Shown here piece by piece: positions 1 to 8,741 of a DNA stretch of 64,000 bases. The number at the start of each line of letters is the position of its first letter. Positions within the stretch are counted from its first letter, which is position 1. The notes below the pieces were generated by a model. It searched no databases. It had not been told where the DNA came from and saw nothing but the letters and a program-made list of their open reading frames with translations. The stretch is from Ramlibacter sp. (lineage in GTDB: Bacteria > Pseudomonadota > Gammaproteobacteria > Burkholderiales > Burkholderiaceae_C): positions 2,542,001 to 2,606,000 of the forward strand of contig JAHBZM010000001.1 of the NCBI GenBank assembly GCA_019635435.1, given 5' to 3'. Position numbers and translations under genes: made by a program.

Positions 1-1249
1 GCCAGTCGCCCAGGGCCACCCCGTCAAGGGTGATGCGGCCCGCCGTGGGTTCGACGAAACGCGGCAGCAGGTTGATCAGCGTGGTCTTGCCCGAGCCCGA
101 GCTGCCCACCAGCGCCAGCGTCTGGCCGGGCTCGATGCGCAGGCTCAGCGCGTCCAGTGCGTCATGGTTGCTGCCGGGGTAGCGCACCACCACCTGGTCC
201 AGCACGAGCTCACCGCGGACCTGGCCGGCGGTGTGCGTGCCTTCGGCTTCGGCGGGCGTCTGGTCGATCAGGTCGAGCCCGCGTTCCACCGCGGCCAAGC
301 CGCGCGTGATGGGCGAGGCTGATTCGGACAGGTGCTTGATCGGCGCGATCAGCATCAGCATGGCCGTGACGAACGAGGCGAACGCCCCCACCGTGATGCT
401 GCTGGTCGAGCTTTGCCACAGCGCCGTGCAGATCACCGCGGAGAGGGCCGCGGCCGCGAGCAGCTGGGTCAGCGGCGTCATGGCTGACGCCGCGATGGTG
501 GATTTCATCGCGAGCCGGCGCAGCTGCGTGTTGAGCTGGTCGAACCGGGCCCCCTGCGAGGCCTGGGCGTCATGCAGCCGGACCACGCGGTGCGCGAGCA
601 CGTTTTCCTCGACCACGTAGGCCAGCCGGTCGGTGGCGTTCTGGCTGGCCTGGGTGATGCGGTGCAGGCGCCTGGACAGCACCTTCATGACCCAGGCGAC
701 GGCCGGGAAGATGAACAGCACGATCAGCGTGAGTTTCCAGTTGAGGTACAGCAGGTAGGCCATCAGGGCTACCAGCGTGAGCGAGTCCTTGAGCAGCGAC
801 AGCATTGCATTGACCAGCAGCGTGGTGCCGGTCTGCACCTCGTAGACCACGGTGTTGGACAGCGAGCTGGCCGACGACCTGGCGAACAGGTCCATGGGCG
901 CCTCCAGCAGCCGCCCGAACAGCCGCCGCCGCAGTGCCACCATGGCCTGGTTGGCCATGAAGGCCAGCGAGTACTGGGCCACAAACCCCGCCACGCCGCG
1001 CAGGGCAAACAGGCCCAGCAAGGCGGCCGGGACCAGCCACAGGTTGAGGGATCCGTCCTTGAAACCCCGGTCCAGCAGGGGCTTCATGAGCGCCGGGATC
1101 ATGGGCTCGGTCAGCGCGGCCAGGGTGGTCGCCATCACCATGCAGGGCAGGGCCCAGCCCGCCCCCCGGAAATACGGAATGAAGCGCTGCAGGCGCTGCC
1201 ACACGGTGCCACGCACCAGCAAGGCGGAGGTGGTGGGCTCGGAGTTCAT
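1..1249 (-). CDS. msbA: Lipid A export ABC transporter MsbA, C-terminus cut by window edge
   Basis: Homodimeric ABC exporter (membrane and ATPase domains in one chain) that flips lipid A-core across the inner membrane. The frame is open from the ATG at 1247-1249 (MNSEPTTSALL) to base 1, about 416 codons. It shows the six-helix ABC membrane domain with the MsbA-like stretch EPMIPALMKPLLDRGF near residues 45-65. The Walker A GSSGSGKTT lies close to the window edge, so the signature and Walker B are outside the window. The start overlaps the stop of the upstream ligase-like gene by ATGA, so the two are translationally coupled. The neighbouring LPS genes support MsbA over other ABC exporters. Confidence 0.9.
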   Translation of the reverse strand, partial: MNSEPTTSALLVRGTVWQRLQRFIPYFRGAGWALPCMVMATTLAALTEPMIPALMKPLLDRGFKDGSLNLWLVPAALLGLFALRGVAGFVAQYSLAFMANQAMVALRRRLFGRLLEAPMDLFARSSASSLSNTVVYEVQTGTTLLVNAMLSLLKDSLTLVALMAYLLYLNWKLTLIVLFIFPAVAWVMKVLSRRLHRITQASQNATDRLAYVVEENVLAHRVVRLHDAQASQGARFDQLNTQLRRLAMKSTIAASAMTPLTQLLAAAALSAVICTALWQSSTSSITVGAFASFVTAMLMLIAPIKHLSESASPITRGLAAVERGLDLIDQTPAEAEGTHTAGQVRGELVLDQVVVRYPGSNHDALDALSLRIEPGQTLALVGSSGSGKTTLINLLPRFVEPTAGRITLDGVALGDW

Positions 1250-2493
1250 GCCGGAGCTGGGGAAGGGGCCGGGTCGTCCGGGTTGTACAGCCCATACGCG
1301 AGCAACAGGCCCAATACGCCACAGAAGAAGTCGCCGATCAGCGCGTCAAACAACGACGAATTGAAGAGGCAGGCGATGGCCAGAACGGCCAGCAGGGACT
1401 GCATGGCATGCCGCTGCGGCACCGGGAACCGTTGCGCGTCATGTGCGGCCAACAGCATGAATCCAAGCAGCAGCAGAGTCCCTCCGACGCCGAGATGCAC
1501 TCCCCAGAGCAGGAACTCCTGGTGCGGGTTGCGAACCTCGGCGGTCCCCGGAATCGGGGTACTGCCTTCCAGCCGCAGGTACTGCTGGTTCCAGCTGCCC
1601 ACACCGAAGCCCGTAAGGGGGCGCTGCGAGATCGCCTGCAGCGACCGCTGCCAGAAGTTCAGCCGCATCCCCGACGATGTGGTGGCGTCCTGCTGGTGGC
1701 GGTAGGCACTGATCTCTGACACCACCAGAGACAGCCGCTCGTTGAATTGCGGCGAGACCGCCATTGCCGCTCCGGCAAGCAGTACTGGCGCCATCACGGC
1801 AGCCACCAGCCAGCGCCGTGGCACAGCCCAGACCAGGGCCAGCGAGATCACACCCAGCAGGGCCACCTGCCCGCTGCGACCGGGCAGCATCACCATGACG
1901 TTGACCGCCGCCATGGCTGCCAGCGCCACCGCGATCCAGGGGCCCTGGCGTCCCGGAAATTTGTCGCGAAGCTGCCAGCAGATGGCCGCGAATGCCGCGG
2001 TCATGATGCTTTGGTCGAGGTAACTTGAATACACGGTGGCAATGGAGTTGCGCGGCGTTGGCGACCCCCAGAAGACCGGCACCTGCAGGAACAGCAGCCA
2101 GGAAGTCAGCACGACGAAGGCCTGGAACCCGAGGTACACCCCCAGCGCCAGCCGGGCCTCGCGCGGCGTGCGGATCAGCACCACCACCGCGGGAATGAGC
2201 AGCAGCTTGCCGTACTTGGCAATGTCGCCCAGCGCATCGTGCCAGGGGGCCGTGGTGTAGGCCAGGCTCAGCGTGAGCGCAGCCAGCATCGCGAGCAGGA
2301 CCGGCACGCTTCGCAGCTGTGCCAGCTGGGCGCTATGCTCCTTCCGCCACAGCGCGCCGATCAGGGCGCCACCGGCAACCAGCAAGGTCAGCAGCTTGGA
2401 CACGTTGATCGCGGCCAGTGAAACGGGGATGGAGGCGGCCAACAGGTAGACCGGCCATGGACGAAGGGTCTCCCATATTCTGTTTCCCGTCAC
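1246..2493 (-). CDS. O-antigen ligase-like polytopic membrane protein (Wzy_C family)
   Basis: A 415-residue inner-membrane protein with about ten or more hydrophobic helices and one large periplasmic loop near residues 260-330. The loop region holds the Wzy_C-type signature: RPLTGFGVGSWNQQY followed by NPHQEFLLWGVHLG. Proteins of this family ligate O-antigen or other glycans to lipid A-core, or polymerise O-units; the sequence alone does not separate WaaL from Wzy. The position directly upstream of msbA, with a 4-bp overlap, and back-to-back with a core-type glycosyltransferase favours a role in LPS assembly. The 71-bp gap to the divergent gene at 2565 must hold both promoters. Confidence 0.82.
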   Translation of the reverse strand: MTGNRIWETLRPWPVYLLAASIPVSLAAINVSKLLTLLVAGGALIGALWRKEHSAQLAQLRSVPVLLAMLAALTLSLAYTTAPWHDALGDIAKYGKLLLIPAVVVLIRTPREARLALGVYLGFQAFVVLTSWLLFLQVPVFWGSPTPRNSIATVYSSYLDQSIMTAAFAAICWQLRDKFPGRQGPWIAVALAAMAAVNVMVMLPGRSGQVALLGVISLALVWAVPRRWLVAAVMAPVLLAGAAMAVSPQFNERLSLVVSEISAYRHQQDATTSSGMRLNFWQRSLQAISQRPLTGFGVGSWNQQYLRLEGSTPIPGTAEVRNPHQEFLLWGVHLGVGGTLLLLGFMLLAAHDAQRFPVPQRHAMQSLLAVLAIACLFNSSLFDALIGDFFCGVLGLLLAYGLYNPDDPAPSPAPA

Positions 2494-2564
2494 CCGGTAA
2501 CCTCATAATTGCAAACAAGCCCGGATTATCTACCCAGTCTCCCACCCCGCTGCCACCCGCATTG

Positions 2565-3326
2565 ATGCGCCTGTCCGTCATCGTCATCGCCCACAACGAG
2601 GCCGCCAACCTGGGCGCCTGCCTGGCGTCCGTGGCCTTTGCCGACGAGAAAATCGTGCTCGATGGCGGCAGCACCGATGCCACCGTGGCCATTGCCGGGG
2701 CGCATGGCGCGCAGGTGTCGGTGGCGGCCGACTGGCCCGGCTTTGGACCGCAGAAAAACCGCGCGCTGGCCCTCGCCACCGGCGACTGGGTGCTGTCGCT
2801 TGATGCCGATGAGCGGGTCACGCCGGTATTGGCCGCGCAGATCCAGCGGGCCATGGCCTCGGGCGAAAGCGAATCCTTCGAAATGCCGCGGCTCACGCGG
2901 TTTTGCGGGCAGTGGATCCACCACTGCGGCTGGACCCCCGACCATGTGCTGAGGCTGTTTCGCCGCGGCGCGGCCCGGTTCAGCGACGACCTCGTGCACG
3001 AGCGCGTGCTGCTGCAGTCGGGCCGTCCCGGCCGCCTGACCACACCGCTGTTACACGAAAGCTACCCCACGCCCTCACACTATTGGCGCAAGCTTGAGGC
3101 CTACAGCGCCGCCTGGGCGCGCCAGCGCCATGCCGAGGGCCGCAGAACTTCCATGGCGCGGGCGGCTCTGTCAGGCATGGCCGCGTTTATCCGCAGTTAT
3201 GTGCTGCGGCTTGGCTTCCTGGATGGGGCCATGGGATTCGCGGTGTGTACCATGCAGGCTCAAGCCGCCTTTGGAAAATACTTTGCCTTGTACTGTCTGA
3301 ACCGAGAAGATGACCCTATTGCCTGA
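2565..3326 (+). CDS. Family 2 glycosyltransferase, LPS core type (WaaE/KdtX-like)
   Basis: Cytoplasmic GT-A glycosyltransferase of 253 residues. The N-terminus MRLSVIVIAHNEAANLG begins the nucleotide-sugar fold, IVLDGGSTDAT is the usual substrate-binding loop, and SLDADER holds the DxD-like metal site. The C-terminal half contains the HYWRKLEAYS and SYVLRLGFLDG segments seen in WaaE/KdtX-type LPS inner-core glucosyltransferases. The open frame extends 49 codons upstream, but the family normally begins at MRLSVI and this length is typical. It runs divergently from the ligase-like gene and its end overlaps the tolB start by 17 bp. The acceptor sugar cannot be read from the sequence. Confidence 0.85.
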   Translation: MRLSVIVIAHNEAANLGACLASVAFADEKIVLDGGSTDATVAIAGAHGAQVSVAADWPGFGPQKNRALALATGDWVLSLDADERVTPVLAAQIQRAMASGESESFEMPRLTRFCGQWIHHCGWTPDHVLRLFRRGAARFSDDLVHERVLLQSGRPGRLTTPLLHESYPTPSHYWRKLEAYSAAWARQRHAEGRRTSMARAALSGMAAFIRSYVLRLGFLDGAMGFAVCTMQAQAAFGKYFALYCLNREDDPIA

Positions 3327-4605
3327 TCCGAACAGCCACCCGTCCCGCCGCCTGATCCTGGGCGGCATGCTGGCCACGTCGATGACTCCGGTGCTGGCGC
3401 AGTTCCGTGTTGAAGTCAGCGGCGTGGGCATGACGCAACTGCCCATTGCCGTCACGGCCTTCCGGGGCGACGATGCCTCGCCCCAGAAAATCGGCGCCAT
3501 CGTGCAGGCCGACCTCGAGCGCAGCGGCCAGTTCCGCGCGGTGGACGGCACGGGTGTCGCACTGGACGAGACCAGCCGCCCCGATGTGGCCCTGTGGCGC
3601 CAGCGCCGGGCCGACTCGCTGGTGACCGGCAGCGTGACCCGCCTGGCCGATGGCCGCCATGACGTGCGCTTTCGCCTCTGGGACGTGATTCAGGGCCAGG
3701 ACCTGGGGGGCCAGAGCTACGCCGTGACCAGTGGCGACCTGCGGCTGGCCGCCCACCGCATCGCCGACGTGATCTATGAAAAGCTCACCGGCGACAAGGG
3801 CGTGTTTTCCACCCGCATCGCCTACGTGACCAAGGCCGGTGCCCGCTACAACCTCTGGGTGGCCGACGCCGACGGCGAGAACGCGCAGACCGCGCTGGCC
3901 AGCCCCGAGCCCATCATCTCGCCGGCCTGGTCGCCCAGCGGCGGCGAGCTGGCCTACGTGTCCTTCGAGTCGCGCAAGCCCGTGGTCTATGTGCATGACG
4001 TGGCCAGCGGCAAGCGCCGGCTGATCGCCAATTTCCGCGGCTCCAACAGCGCGCCGGCCTGGTCGCCCGACGGCCGCTCGCTGGCGGTCACGCTCAGCCG
4101 CGATGGCGGCTCCCAGCTGTACACCATCGACGCGCGCGGCGGCGAGCCGCGCCGGCTGACCCAGTCGGCCAGCATCGACACCGAGCCGGTGTACGCCCCC
4201 GACGGGCGCAGCATCTACTTTGTCAGCGACCGGGGCGGCGCGCCGCAGATCTACCGCATGTCGCCCACGGGCGGCTCGCCCGAGCGCGTGACCTTTACGG
4301 GGGGTTACAACATTTCGCCCGCCATCAGCCCCGACGGTCGCTGGCTGGCCTACATTTCCCGGATCAGTGGTGCCTTCAAGCTTCAGGTCATGGAGCTGGC
4401 CAGTTCGACCGTGACCTCGATCACCGACACGACGGCGGACGAAAGCCCGAGCTTCGCGCCCAACGGCCGCCTCATCGTCTATGCCACCCAACAACAAGGC
4501 CGCGAGGCGCTGATGACCACCACGCTGGACGGCAAGATCAAGGCCCGGCTGGCGGGGCAGGGTGGAGACATTCGCGAACCGGACTGGGGTCCGTTTCAGA
4601 AGTAA
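3310..4605 (+). CDS. tolB: Tol-Pal system beta-propeller protein TolB
   Basis: Periplasmic component of the Tol-Pal envelope system. It binds Pal and colicin/TolA partners and supports outer-membrane constriction at division. The 431-residue product has a signal sequence (RRLILGGMLATSMTPVLA). An N-terminal alpha/beta domain (to about residue 160) precedes a six-bladed propeller built of repeated SPAWSPSGGELAYVS, SAPAWSPDGRSLAVT and ISPAISPDGRWLAYIS blades. The length matches the family. It overlaps the preceding glycosyltransferase by 17 bp and is followed closely by pal and cpoB. tolQRA are not in the window. Confidence 0.96.
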   Translation: MTLLPDPNSHPSRRLILGGMLATSMTPVLAQFRVEVSGVGMTQLPIAVTAFRGDDASPQKIGAIVQADLERSGQFRAVDGTGVALDETSRPDVALWRQRRADSLVTGSVTRLADGRHDVRFRLWDVIQGQDLGGQSYAVTSGDLRLAAHRIADVIYEKLTGDKGVFSTRIAYVTKAGARYNLWVADADGENAQTALASPEPIISPAWSPSGGELAYVSFESRKPVVYVHDVASGKRRLIANFRGSNSAPAWSPDGRSLAVTLSRDGGSQLYTIDARGGEPRRLTQSASIDTEPVYAPDGRSIYFVSDRGGAPQIYRMSPTGGSPERVTFTGGYNISPAISPDGRWLAYISRISGAFKLQVMELASSTVTSITDTTADESPSFAPNGRLIVYATQQQGREALMTTTLDGKIKARLAGQGGDIREPDWGPFQK

Positions 4606-4630
4606 ACCGCAAATTTCAGGAGGTTTTTGG

Positions 4631-5182
4631 ATGAAGAAACGCATGTTTCTGGCGGCAGCCCTTGCCGCCGTGCTGGTGGGCTGCAGCTCGGGCGTCAAGC
4701 TCAATGATGTGCCGGTCGAGGACAAGGCCGGCAGTTCGGTCACGGGGGCCACGGGCACCACGACGCCAGGCGCCGATACCAGTGGTGCCACCAAGAGCAA
4801 CGTGGCACCGGTGGATCTGAGCAATGACTCCAAACCCGGCGCCGGCCCGACCGGTGTGGCCCGCATCATCTACTTTGACTACGACAGCTTCGTCATCAAG
4901 CCCGAGTTCCAGGCCGTGATCGAGCAGCACGCGCAGTTCATCCGCGCCAACAGCGCCCGCAAGGTGGTGGTCGAGGGCCACACCGACGAGCGTGGCGGGC
5001 GTGAATACAACCTGGCGCTGGGCCAGAAGCGCGCCGAGGCCGTGCGCCGCGCGCTGGGCCTGCTGGGCGTGCCCGACAGTCAGGTCGAGGCCGTGAGCTT
5101 TGGCAAGGAAAAGCCCGCCAACCCGGGCCATGACGAGGCGGCCATGTCCGAGAACCGCCGCGCCGAGATCGCGTACCGCTGA
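4631..5182 (+). CDS. pal: Peptidoglycan-associated lipoprotein Pal
   Basis: Outer-membrane lipoprotein that anchors the membrane to peptidoglycan and binds TolB. The start ATG is fixed by a strong AGGAGG at 4618-4623, seven bases upstream; 23 upstream in-frame codons are discarded because MKKRMFLAAALAAVLVGC gives a clean lipoprotein signal with Cys18 as the lipidation site. A low-complexity Gly/Thr/Ser linker (about residues 25-75) leads to the OmpA-like domain with the peptidoglycan-binding VEGHTDERG and NLALGQKRAEAVRRAL. The product is 183 residues. Its stop overlaps the cpoB start (TGATG). Confidence 0.97.
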   Translation: MKKRMFLAAALAAVLVGCSSGVKLNDVPVEDKAGSSVTGATGTTTPGADTSGATKSNVAPVDLSNDSKPGAGPTGVARIIYFDYDSFVIKPEFQAVIEQHAQFIRANSARKVVVEGHTDERGGREYNLALGQKRAEAVRRALGLLGVPDSQVEAVSFGKEKPANPGHDEAAMSENRRAEIAYR

Positions 5183-5994
5183 TGGCTGGCCGCATGTACT
5201 CCCCCCCGTGGCTGCGCGCCGGCGCGGCCACGCTGTTCGCGGCGCTGGCCCTGGCCGCGCCCCTGGCCCATGCGGCCCTGTTTGAAGACGACGAGGCGCG
5301 CAAGGCCATTCTGGACCTGCGCCAGAAGGTCGAGGCCAACCGCCTGGCCGCCGATGCCGCCAACCAGAAGCTGGCCGAGGAAGCGCGCCGCGCCAGTGAT
5401 GAAAACGTGCAGATGCGCCGCAGCCTGCTCGACCTGCAGAACCAGATCGAGACGCTGCGCGCCGAGCTGGCCAACTCGCGGGGCCAGCAGGAGCAGCTCA
5501 CGCGCGCCGTGAGCGACCTGCAGCAGCGCCAGAAGGACCTGGCCCAGGGCGTGGACGACCGCCTGCGCAAGTTCGAGCCGGCCAAGGTCACGGTGGATGG
5601 CCAGGAGTTCTCGGTCGAGCCCAACGAAAAGCGCGACTTCGAGGCCGCGCTGGCCACCTTCCGCCGCGGCGACTTTCCGGCGGCCCAGGCCGCGTTTGCC
5701 GATTTCCTCAAGCGCAATCCGCAGACCGGCTACGCGCCCTCGGCCCTGTTCTGGCTGGGCAACGCCCAGTACGCCACGCGCGACTACACCGGCGCCATTG
5801 CCAACTTCCGCGCGCTGCTGACCCGCGCGCCCGACCACGTGCGCGCGCCCGAGGCCGTGCTGTCGATCGCCAACTGCCAGATCGAGCTCAAGGACACGCG
5901 CGCCGCGCGCAAGACGCTGGACGACCTCATGAAGGCCTACCCGCAGTCCGAGGCCGCGGGCGCCGCCAAGGAACGGCTGGCCCGCCTCAAGTAA
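5182..5994 (+). CDS. cpoB: Tol-Pal system protein CpoB (YbgF)
   Basis: Periplasmic coordinator between Tol-Pal and cell-wall synthesis at the septum. The 270-residue chain has an N-terminal signal ending near PLAHA. A trimerising coiled coil (about residues 38-135, many Gln/Arg/Leu heptads) follows. Then come TPR repeats, each matching the family pattern: DFEAALATFRRGDFPAAQAAF, ALFWLGNAQYATRDYTGAIANF and VLSIANCQIELKDTRAARKTL. The ATG overlaps the pal stop by one base, so translation is coupled. A strong GC-rich hairpin follows the stop. Confidence 0.95.
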   Translation: MAGRMYSPPWLRAGAATLFAALALAAPLAHAALFEDDEARKAILDLRQKVEANRLAADAANQKLAEEARRASDENVQMRRSLLDLQNQIETLRAELANSRGQQEQLTRAVSDLQQRQKDLAQGVDDRLRKFEPAKVTVDGQEFSVEPNEKRDFEAALATFRRGDFPAAQAAFADFLKRNPQTGYAPSALFWLGNAQYATRDYTGAIANFRALLTRAPDHVRAPEAVLSIANCQIELKDTRAARKTLDDLMKAYPQSEAAGAAKERLARLK

Positions 5995-6005
5995 GCCGTG
6001 CCCCC

Positions 6006-6032
6006 GCGGCGCGCCGGGGCAGGGCGCGCCGC
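6006..6032 (+). terminator. GC-rich hairpin after cpoB, possible terminator, with a -10 box just behind
   Basis: A perfect 10-bp inverted repeat (6006-6015 with 6023-6032, seven-base loop) follows the cpoB stop. There is no T-run, so intrinsic termination is uncertain. TAGAAT at 6034-6039 lies seven bases before the ATG of the next gene and may be its -10 box, which would leave almost no leader. Confidence 0.4.
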
Positions 6033-6045
6033 CTAGAATCGGCGC

Positions 6046-7161
6046 ATGCAAGCTTCCGACCTTTCCGCGCTCACCACCCAGGTGCTGTGGGCCGCGTTCA
6101 CCCTGTCCGTCATCTTTGGCGCCATTGCGCAGCGAACGCACTTCTGCACCATGGGCGCGGTCAGCGACGTGGTCAACATGGGCGACTGGACCCGCATGCG
6201 CCAGTGGGGCCTGGCCATGGGCGTGGCCATGATCGGCTTTGCCGCCCTGGTGGCCTCGGGCCAGATCGACCCGGGCAAGACCCTGTACGCCTCCAGCCGC
6301 TTCATCTGGCTGTCGGCCGCCACGGGCGGCGCGCTGTTCGGCTTTGGCATGGTGCTGGCCTCGGGCTGCGGCAGCAAGACGCTGGTGCGCATTGGCGGCG
6401 GCAGCCTCAAGTCACTGGTGGTGTTTGGCGTGATGGGGGTGGCCGCCTTTGCCACGCTCAAGGGCATCACGGCCGTGGCGCGGGTCGCCACGGTGGACCA
6501 GGTTGCTATTGAAATGGTAGCGGGAACGGCCCTGCCAGCCTGGACTGCAACCACTTTTGGCATCAAAACAGGGCTGGCCTGGCTGGTTTTTGCGCTGCTG
6601 CTCGGTGGCGGGCTCGTGGTGTGGGCCCTGGTGGGCCCGGAATTCCGCCGCTTTGACAACCTGCTGGCCGGGCTGGGCATTGGCGCCGTGATCGTCGCCA
6701 TGTGGTGGGTCAGCGGCAAGCTGGGCTACGTGGCCGAGCACCCCGACACCCTGCAGGAAGCCTTTCTGGGCACCAACTCGGGCCGGGCCGAGGCGCTGAG
6801 CTTTGTCTCGCCCGTGGCCTACACCGTGGACTGGCTGATGTTCTTCAGCGACAAGAGCAAGGTGCTGACCATCGGCATCGTGTCGGTGTTCGGGGTGGTG
6901 CTGGGCTCGGCCGTGGCCGCGCTGGCGGCGCGCAGCTTCCGCTGGGAAGGCTTTGGCAGCACCGAAGACGTGGCCAACCACCTCGTGGGCGGCGCGCTCA
7001 TGGGCGTGGGCGGCGTCACCGCCATGGGCTGCACCGTGGGCCAGGGCCTGAGCGGCATCTCCACGCTCAGCCTCACCAGTTTCGTGGCCGTGGCGGCCAT
7101 CCTGGCTGGCGCCGTGGCCGCGTTCAGGTACCAGATCTGGCGCCTGGAGCGCATGGATTGA
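6046..7161 (+). CDS. YeeE/YedE-family membrane transporter (sulfur transport type)
   Basis: Integral membrane protein of 371 residues with about nine to ten hydrophobic helices. It carries the conserved cysteine motifs of the YeeE/YedE (TsuA-like) family: QRTHFCTMGAVSDVV near residue 28, ASGCGSKTLVRIGGGSLKSL near 107, and GVTAMGCTVGQGLSG near 325. Characterised relatives import thiosulfate by relaying it along such cysteines; the substrate here is inferred only. Residues about 154-174 (IEMVAGTALPAWTATTFGIK) are encoded by a copy of the dispersed 64-bp repeat. The last four bases (TTGA) overlap the next gene's start. Confidence 0.85.
   Translation: MQASDLSALTTQVLWAAFTLSVIFGAIAQRTHFCTMGAVSDVVNMGDWTRMRQWGLAMGVAMIGFAALVASGQIDPGKTLYASSRFIWLSAATGGALFGFGMVLASGCGSKTLVRIGGGSLKSLVVFGVMGVAAFATLKGITAVARVATVDQVAIEMVAGTALPAWTATTFGIKTGLAWLVFALLLGGGLVVWALVGPEFRRFDNLLAGLGIGAVIVAMWWVSGKLGYVAEHPDTLQEAFLGTNSGRAEALSFVSPVAYTVDWLMFFSDKSKVLTIGIVSVFGVVLGSAVAALAARSFRWEGFGSTEDVANHLVGGALMGVGGVTAMGCTVGQGLSGISTLSLTSFVAVAAILAGAVAAFRYQIWRLERMD
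6505..6568 (+). repeat. Intragenic 64-bp dispersed repeat, copy 1 (in YedE gene)
   Basis: Begins GCTATTGAAATGGTAGC, has CCAGCCTGGACT at offset 31-42, and ends in TTTTGGCATCAAAA. By eye 41 of 64 bases match the dapE copy with no gap. It lies in frame in the gene and in the sense orientation. Confidence 0.65.
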
Positions 7162-7949
7162 GCGCCGACCAGGCCCTTGCGGCCGACCTGCAACGCCGCT
7201 TTGGCGGGCTGGAGCGCCTGTATGGCGTGCCGGGCGCCGCCGCCATCCGCGCCGCGCACGTGGCCGTCGTCGGCATTGGCGGCGTGGGCTCCTGGGCCGC
7301 CGAGGCGCTGGCGCGCAGCGGCGTCGGCCGGCTCACGCTGATCGACCTGGACCATGTGGCCGAATCCAACATCAACCGGCAGATCCACGCGCTGGACAGC
7401 ACCGTCGGCCAGGCCAAGGTGCTGGCCATGCGCGAGCGCATCGCGCAGATCAACCCCGGCTGCCAGGTGCATGCCGTGGAAGAGTTTGTGGAGCCCGCCA
7501 ACTGGCCGCAGCTGCTGCCCGAAGGCGTGGACGCCGTGATCGACGCCTGCGACCAGGTCAAGGCCAAGACCGCGATGGCGGCCTGGGCGCGACAGGCGCG
7601 CACGCTGTTCGTCACGGCCGGGGCGGCCGGCGGCAAGCGGCTCGCGCACAGGGTGGACATTGACGACCTGGCGCTCACCACGCACGACCCGCTGCTGGCC
7701 CAGCTGCGCTACCGCCTGCGCAAGGAGCACGGCGCCCCGCGTGAGGGCAAGGCCATGGGCGTGGCCTGCGTGTTCAGCCGCGAGGCCGTGGCGCCACCCG
7801 ACCCCTCGTGCGCGGTCGAGGGCGACGGCTCGCTCAACTGCCATGGCTATGGCTCGGTTGTCAGCGTCACCGCCACCTTTGGCCAGTGCGCGGCCGGCTG
7901 GGTGCTGGACCGGCTGGCCAGCCGGGCAGGGCTTCAAACGACGTTATAA
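7158..7949 (+). CDS. tcdA: tRNA threonylcarbamoyladenosine dehydratase TcdA
   Basis: E1-like ATP-dependent enzyme that cyclises t6A37 of ANN-decoding tRNAs to ct6A. The 263-residue product has the Rossmann ATP site VVGIGGVGSWAAEALARSGVG, the metal/adenylate region LIDLDHVAESNINRQ, IDACDQVKAK, and a C-terminal LNCHGYGSVVSVTATFG as in the ThiF/MoeB relatives. The start is taken as TTG at 7158, overlapping the upstream stop by four bases; no upstream ATG fits the domain boundary and the length matches the E. coli protein. It lies next to a tRNA-Lys gene, one of the tRNAs the enzyme acts on. Confidence 0.92.
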   Translation: MSADQALAADLQRRFGGLERLYGVPGAAAIRAAHVAVVGIGGVGSWAAEALARSGVGRLTLIDLDHVAESNINRQIHALDSTVGQAKVLAMRERIAQINPGCQVHAVEEFVEPANWPQLLPEGVDAVIDACDQVKAKTAMAAWARQARTLFVTAGAAGGKRLAHRVDIDDLALTTHDPLLAQLRYRLRKEHGAPREGKAMGVACVFSREAVAPPDPSCAVEGDGSLNCHGYGSVVSVTATFGQCAAGWVLDRLASRAGLQTTL

Positions 7950-7950
7950 T
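7945..7950 (+). promoter_or_regulatory. -10 box TATAAT for tRNA-Lys
   Basis: A perfect TATAAT overlaps the tcdA stop codon, about 47 bases before the mature tRNA. No clear -35 element is seen at 16-18 bp spacing. Confidence 0.55.
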
Positions 7951-7996
7951 CGTGGGCTTTGCTGCCACTTGAGTCATAACAGGCGGCAAGAATTGC

Positions 7997-8072
7997 GGGA
8001 CGTTAGCTCAGTTGGTAGAGCAGCGGACTTTTAATCCGTTGGTCACAAGTTCGAATCTTGTACGTCCTACCA
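7997..8072 (+). tRNA. tRNA-Lys (anticodon TTT)
   Basis: A 76-nt cloverleaf. The seven-pair acceptor stem GGGACGT/ACGTCCT has one G-T pair. The D-loop contains AGCTCAGTTGGTAGAGC, the anticodon arm GCGGA-CTTTTAA-TCCGT reads TTT, and the T-loop is TTCGAAT. CCA is encoded. A terminator follows eight bases later, so it is a single-tRNA unit. Confidence 0.97.
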
Positions 8073-8079
8073 AACTCAA

Positions 8080-8108
8080 AGGCCTGATCGCTTGATCAGG
8101 CCTTTTTT
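8080..8108 (+). terminator. Rho-independent terminator after tRNA-Lys
   Basis: A ten-pair stem AGGCCTGATC/GATCAGGCCT with loop GCTT, followed directly by TTTTTT. It is the clearest intrinsic terminator in the window. Confidence 0.93.
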
Positions 8109-8275
8109 CTTTGGCGGCTGGCGCGGGCCATCGCCCCTCCCATCGCCCCACCATCGCACCCCCTCGTCCCCGTTACAAAACCGCGCGCCCCATGCGCGGC
8201 TGTCCTACACGGCGAGGCCCACGCGCCGTTCATAGTGGGCTTTTGCCAACCCAACCCGGATCGAAAGGAGATTCC

Positions 8276-8695
8276 ATGCAACAGATCAAGGACGTGATGA
8301 GCCGCGATGTGCAGGTCATCAACCCCGACACCACGATTTCAGAGGCCGCGCAGCGCATGCGCGATGGCGACTTCGGCATGCTGCCGGTCGGCGAGGACGA
8401 CCGCATGATCGGTTCGATCTCGGACCGCGACATCGCGGTGCGCGCCGTGGCCGAAGGCAAGAGCGGCGATTCGCCGGTGCGCGACTTCATGTCCGAGGGC
8501 GTGTGCTGGGCCTATGAGGACGACAGCGTCGAGAAGGCCGCCAAGCTCATGAGCGAGCGCCAGGTGCGCCGCCTGCCCGTGGTCAACCGCGACAAGCGGC
8601 TGGTGGGCATCGTCTCGCTGGGCGACTTCGCCATCGAGCTGGCCACGCTCAAGCCCGCGGCGCAGGCGCTGTCGGAGATTTCGCAGCCGGCGTGA
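8276..8695 (+). CDS. Tandem CBS-domain protein
   Basis: A 139-residue cytoplasmic protein made almost entirely of two CBS motifs: VMSRDVQVINPDTTISEAAQRM with IGSISDRDIAVRAV, then FMSEGVCWAYEDDSVEKAAKLM with LVGIVSLGDFAI. Such Bateman modules bind adenosine nucleotides and act as energy or stress sensors; the partner is unknown. The start is set by AAAGGAG at 8264-8270, five bases before the ATG; a longer frame (from 8111) has no domain support. The gene stands alone after the tRNA terminator. Confidence 0.88.
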   Translation: MQQIKDVMSRDVQVINPDTTISEAAQRMRDGDFGMLPVGEDDRMIGSISDRDIAVRAVAEGKSGDSPVRDFMSEGVCWAYEDDSVEKAAKLMSERQVRRLPVVNRDKRLVGIVSLGDFAIELATLKPAAQALSEISQPA

Positions 8696-8741
8696 ACCAC
8701 CGGGCGGCGGCCGCTTGAAACAAGCCAAGGACCCTTGCGCC

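Noticed and set aside
3316..4869. A 517-codon minus-strand open frame across tolB and pal
   Set aside because: Antisense shadow of two certain genes; low-complexity Ala/Gly/Arg/His sequence without recognisable domain.
6702..7157. Upstream extension of the tcdA frame inside the YedE gene
   Set aside because: The translated text is antirepeat-like Arg/Gly-rich sequence in the wrong frame of YedE; TcdA homology begins at 7158.
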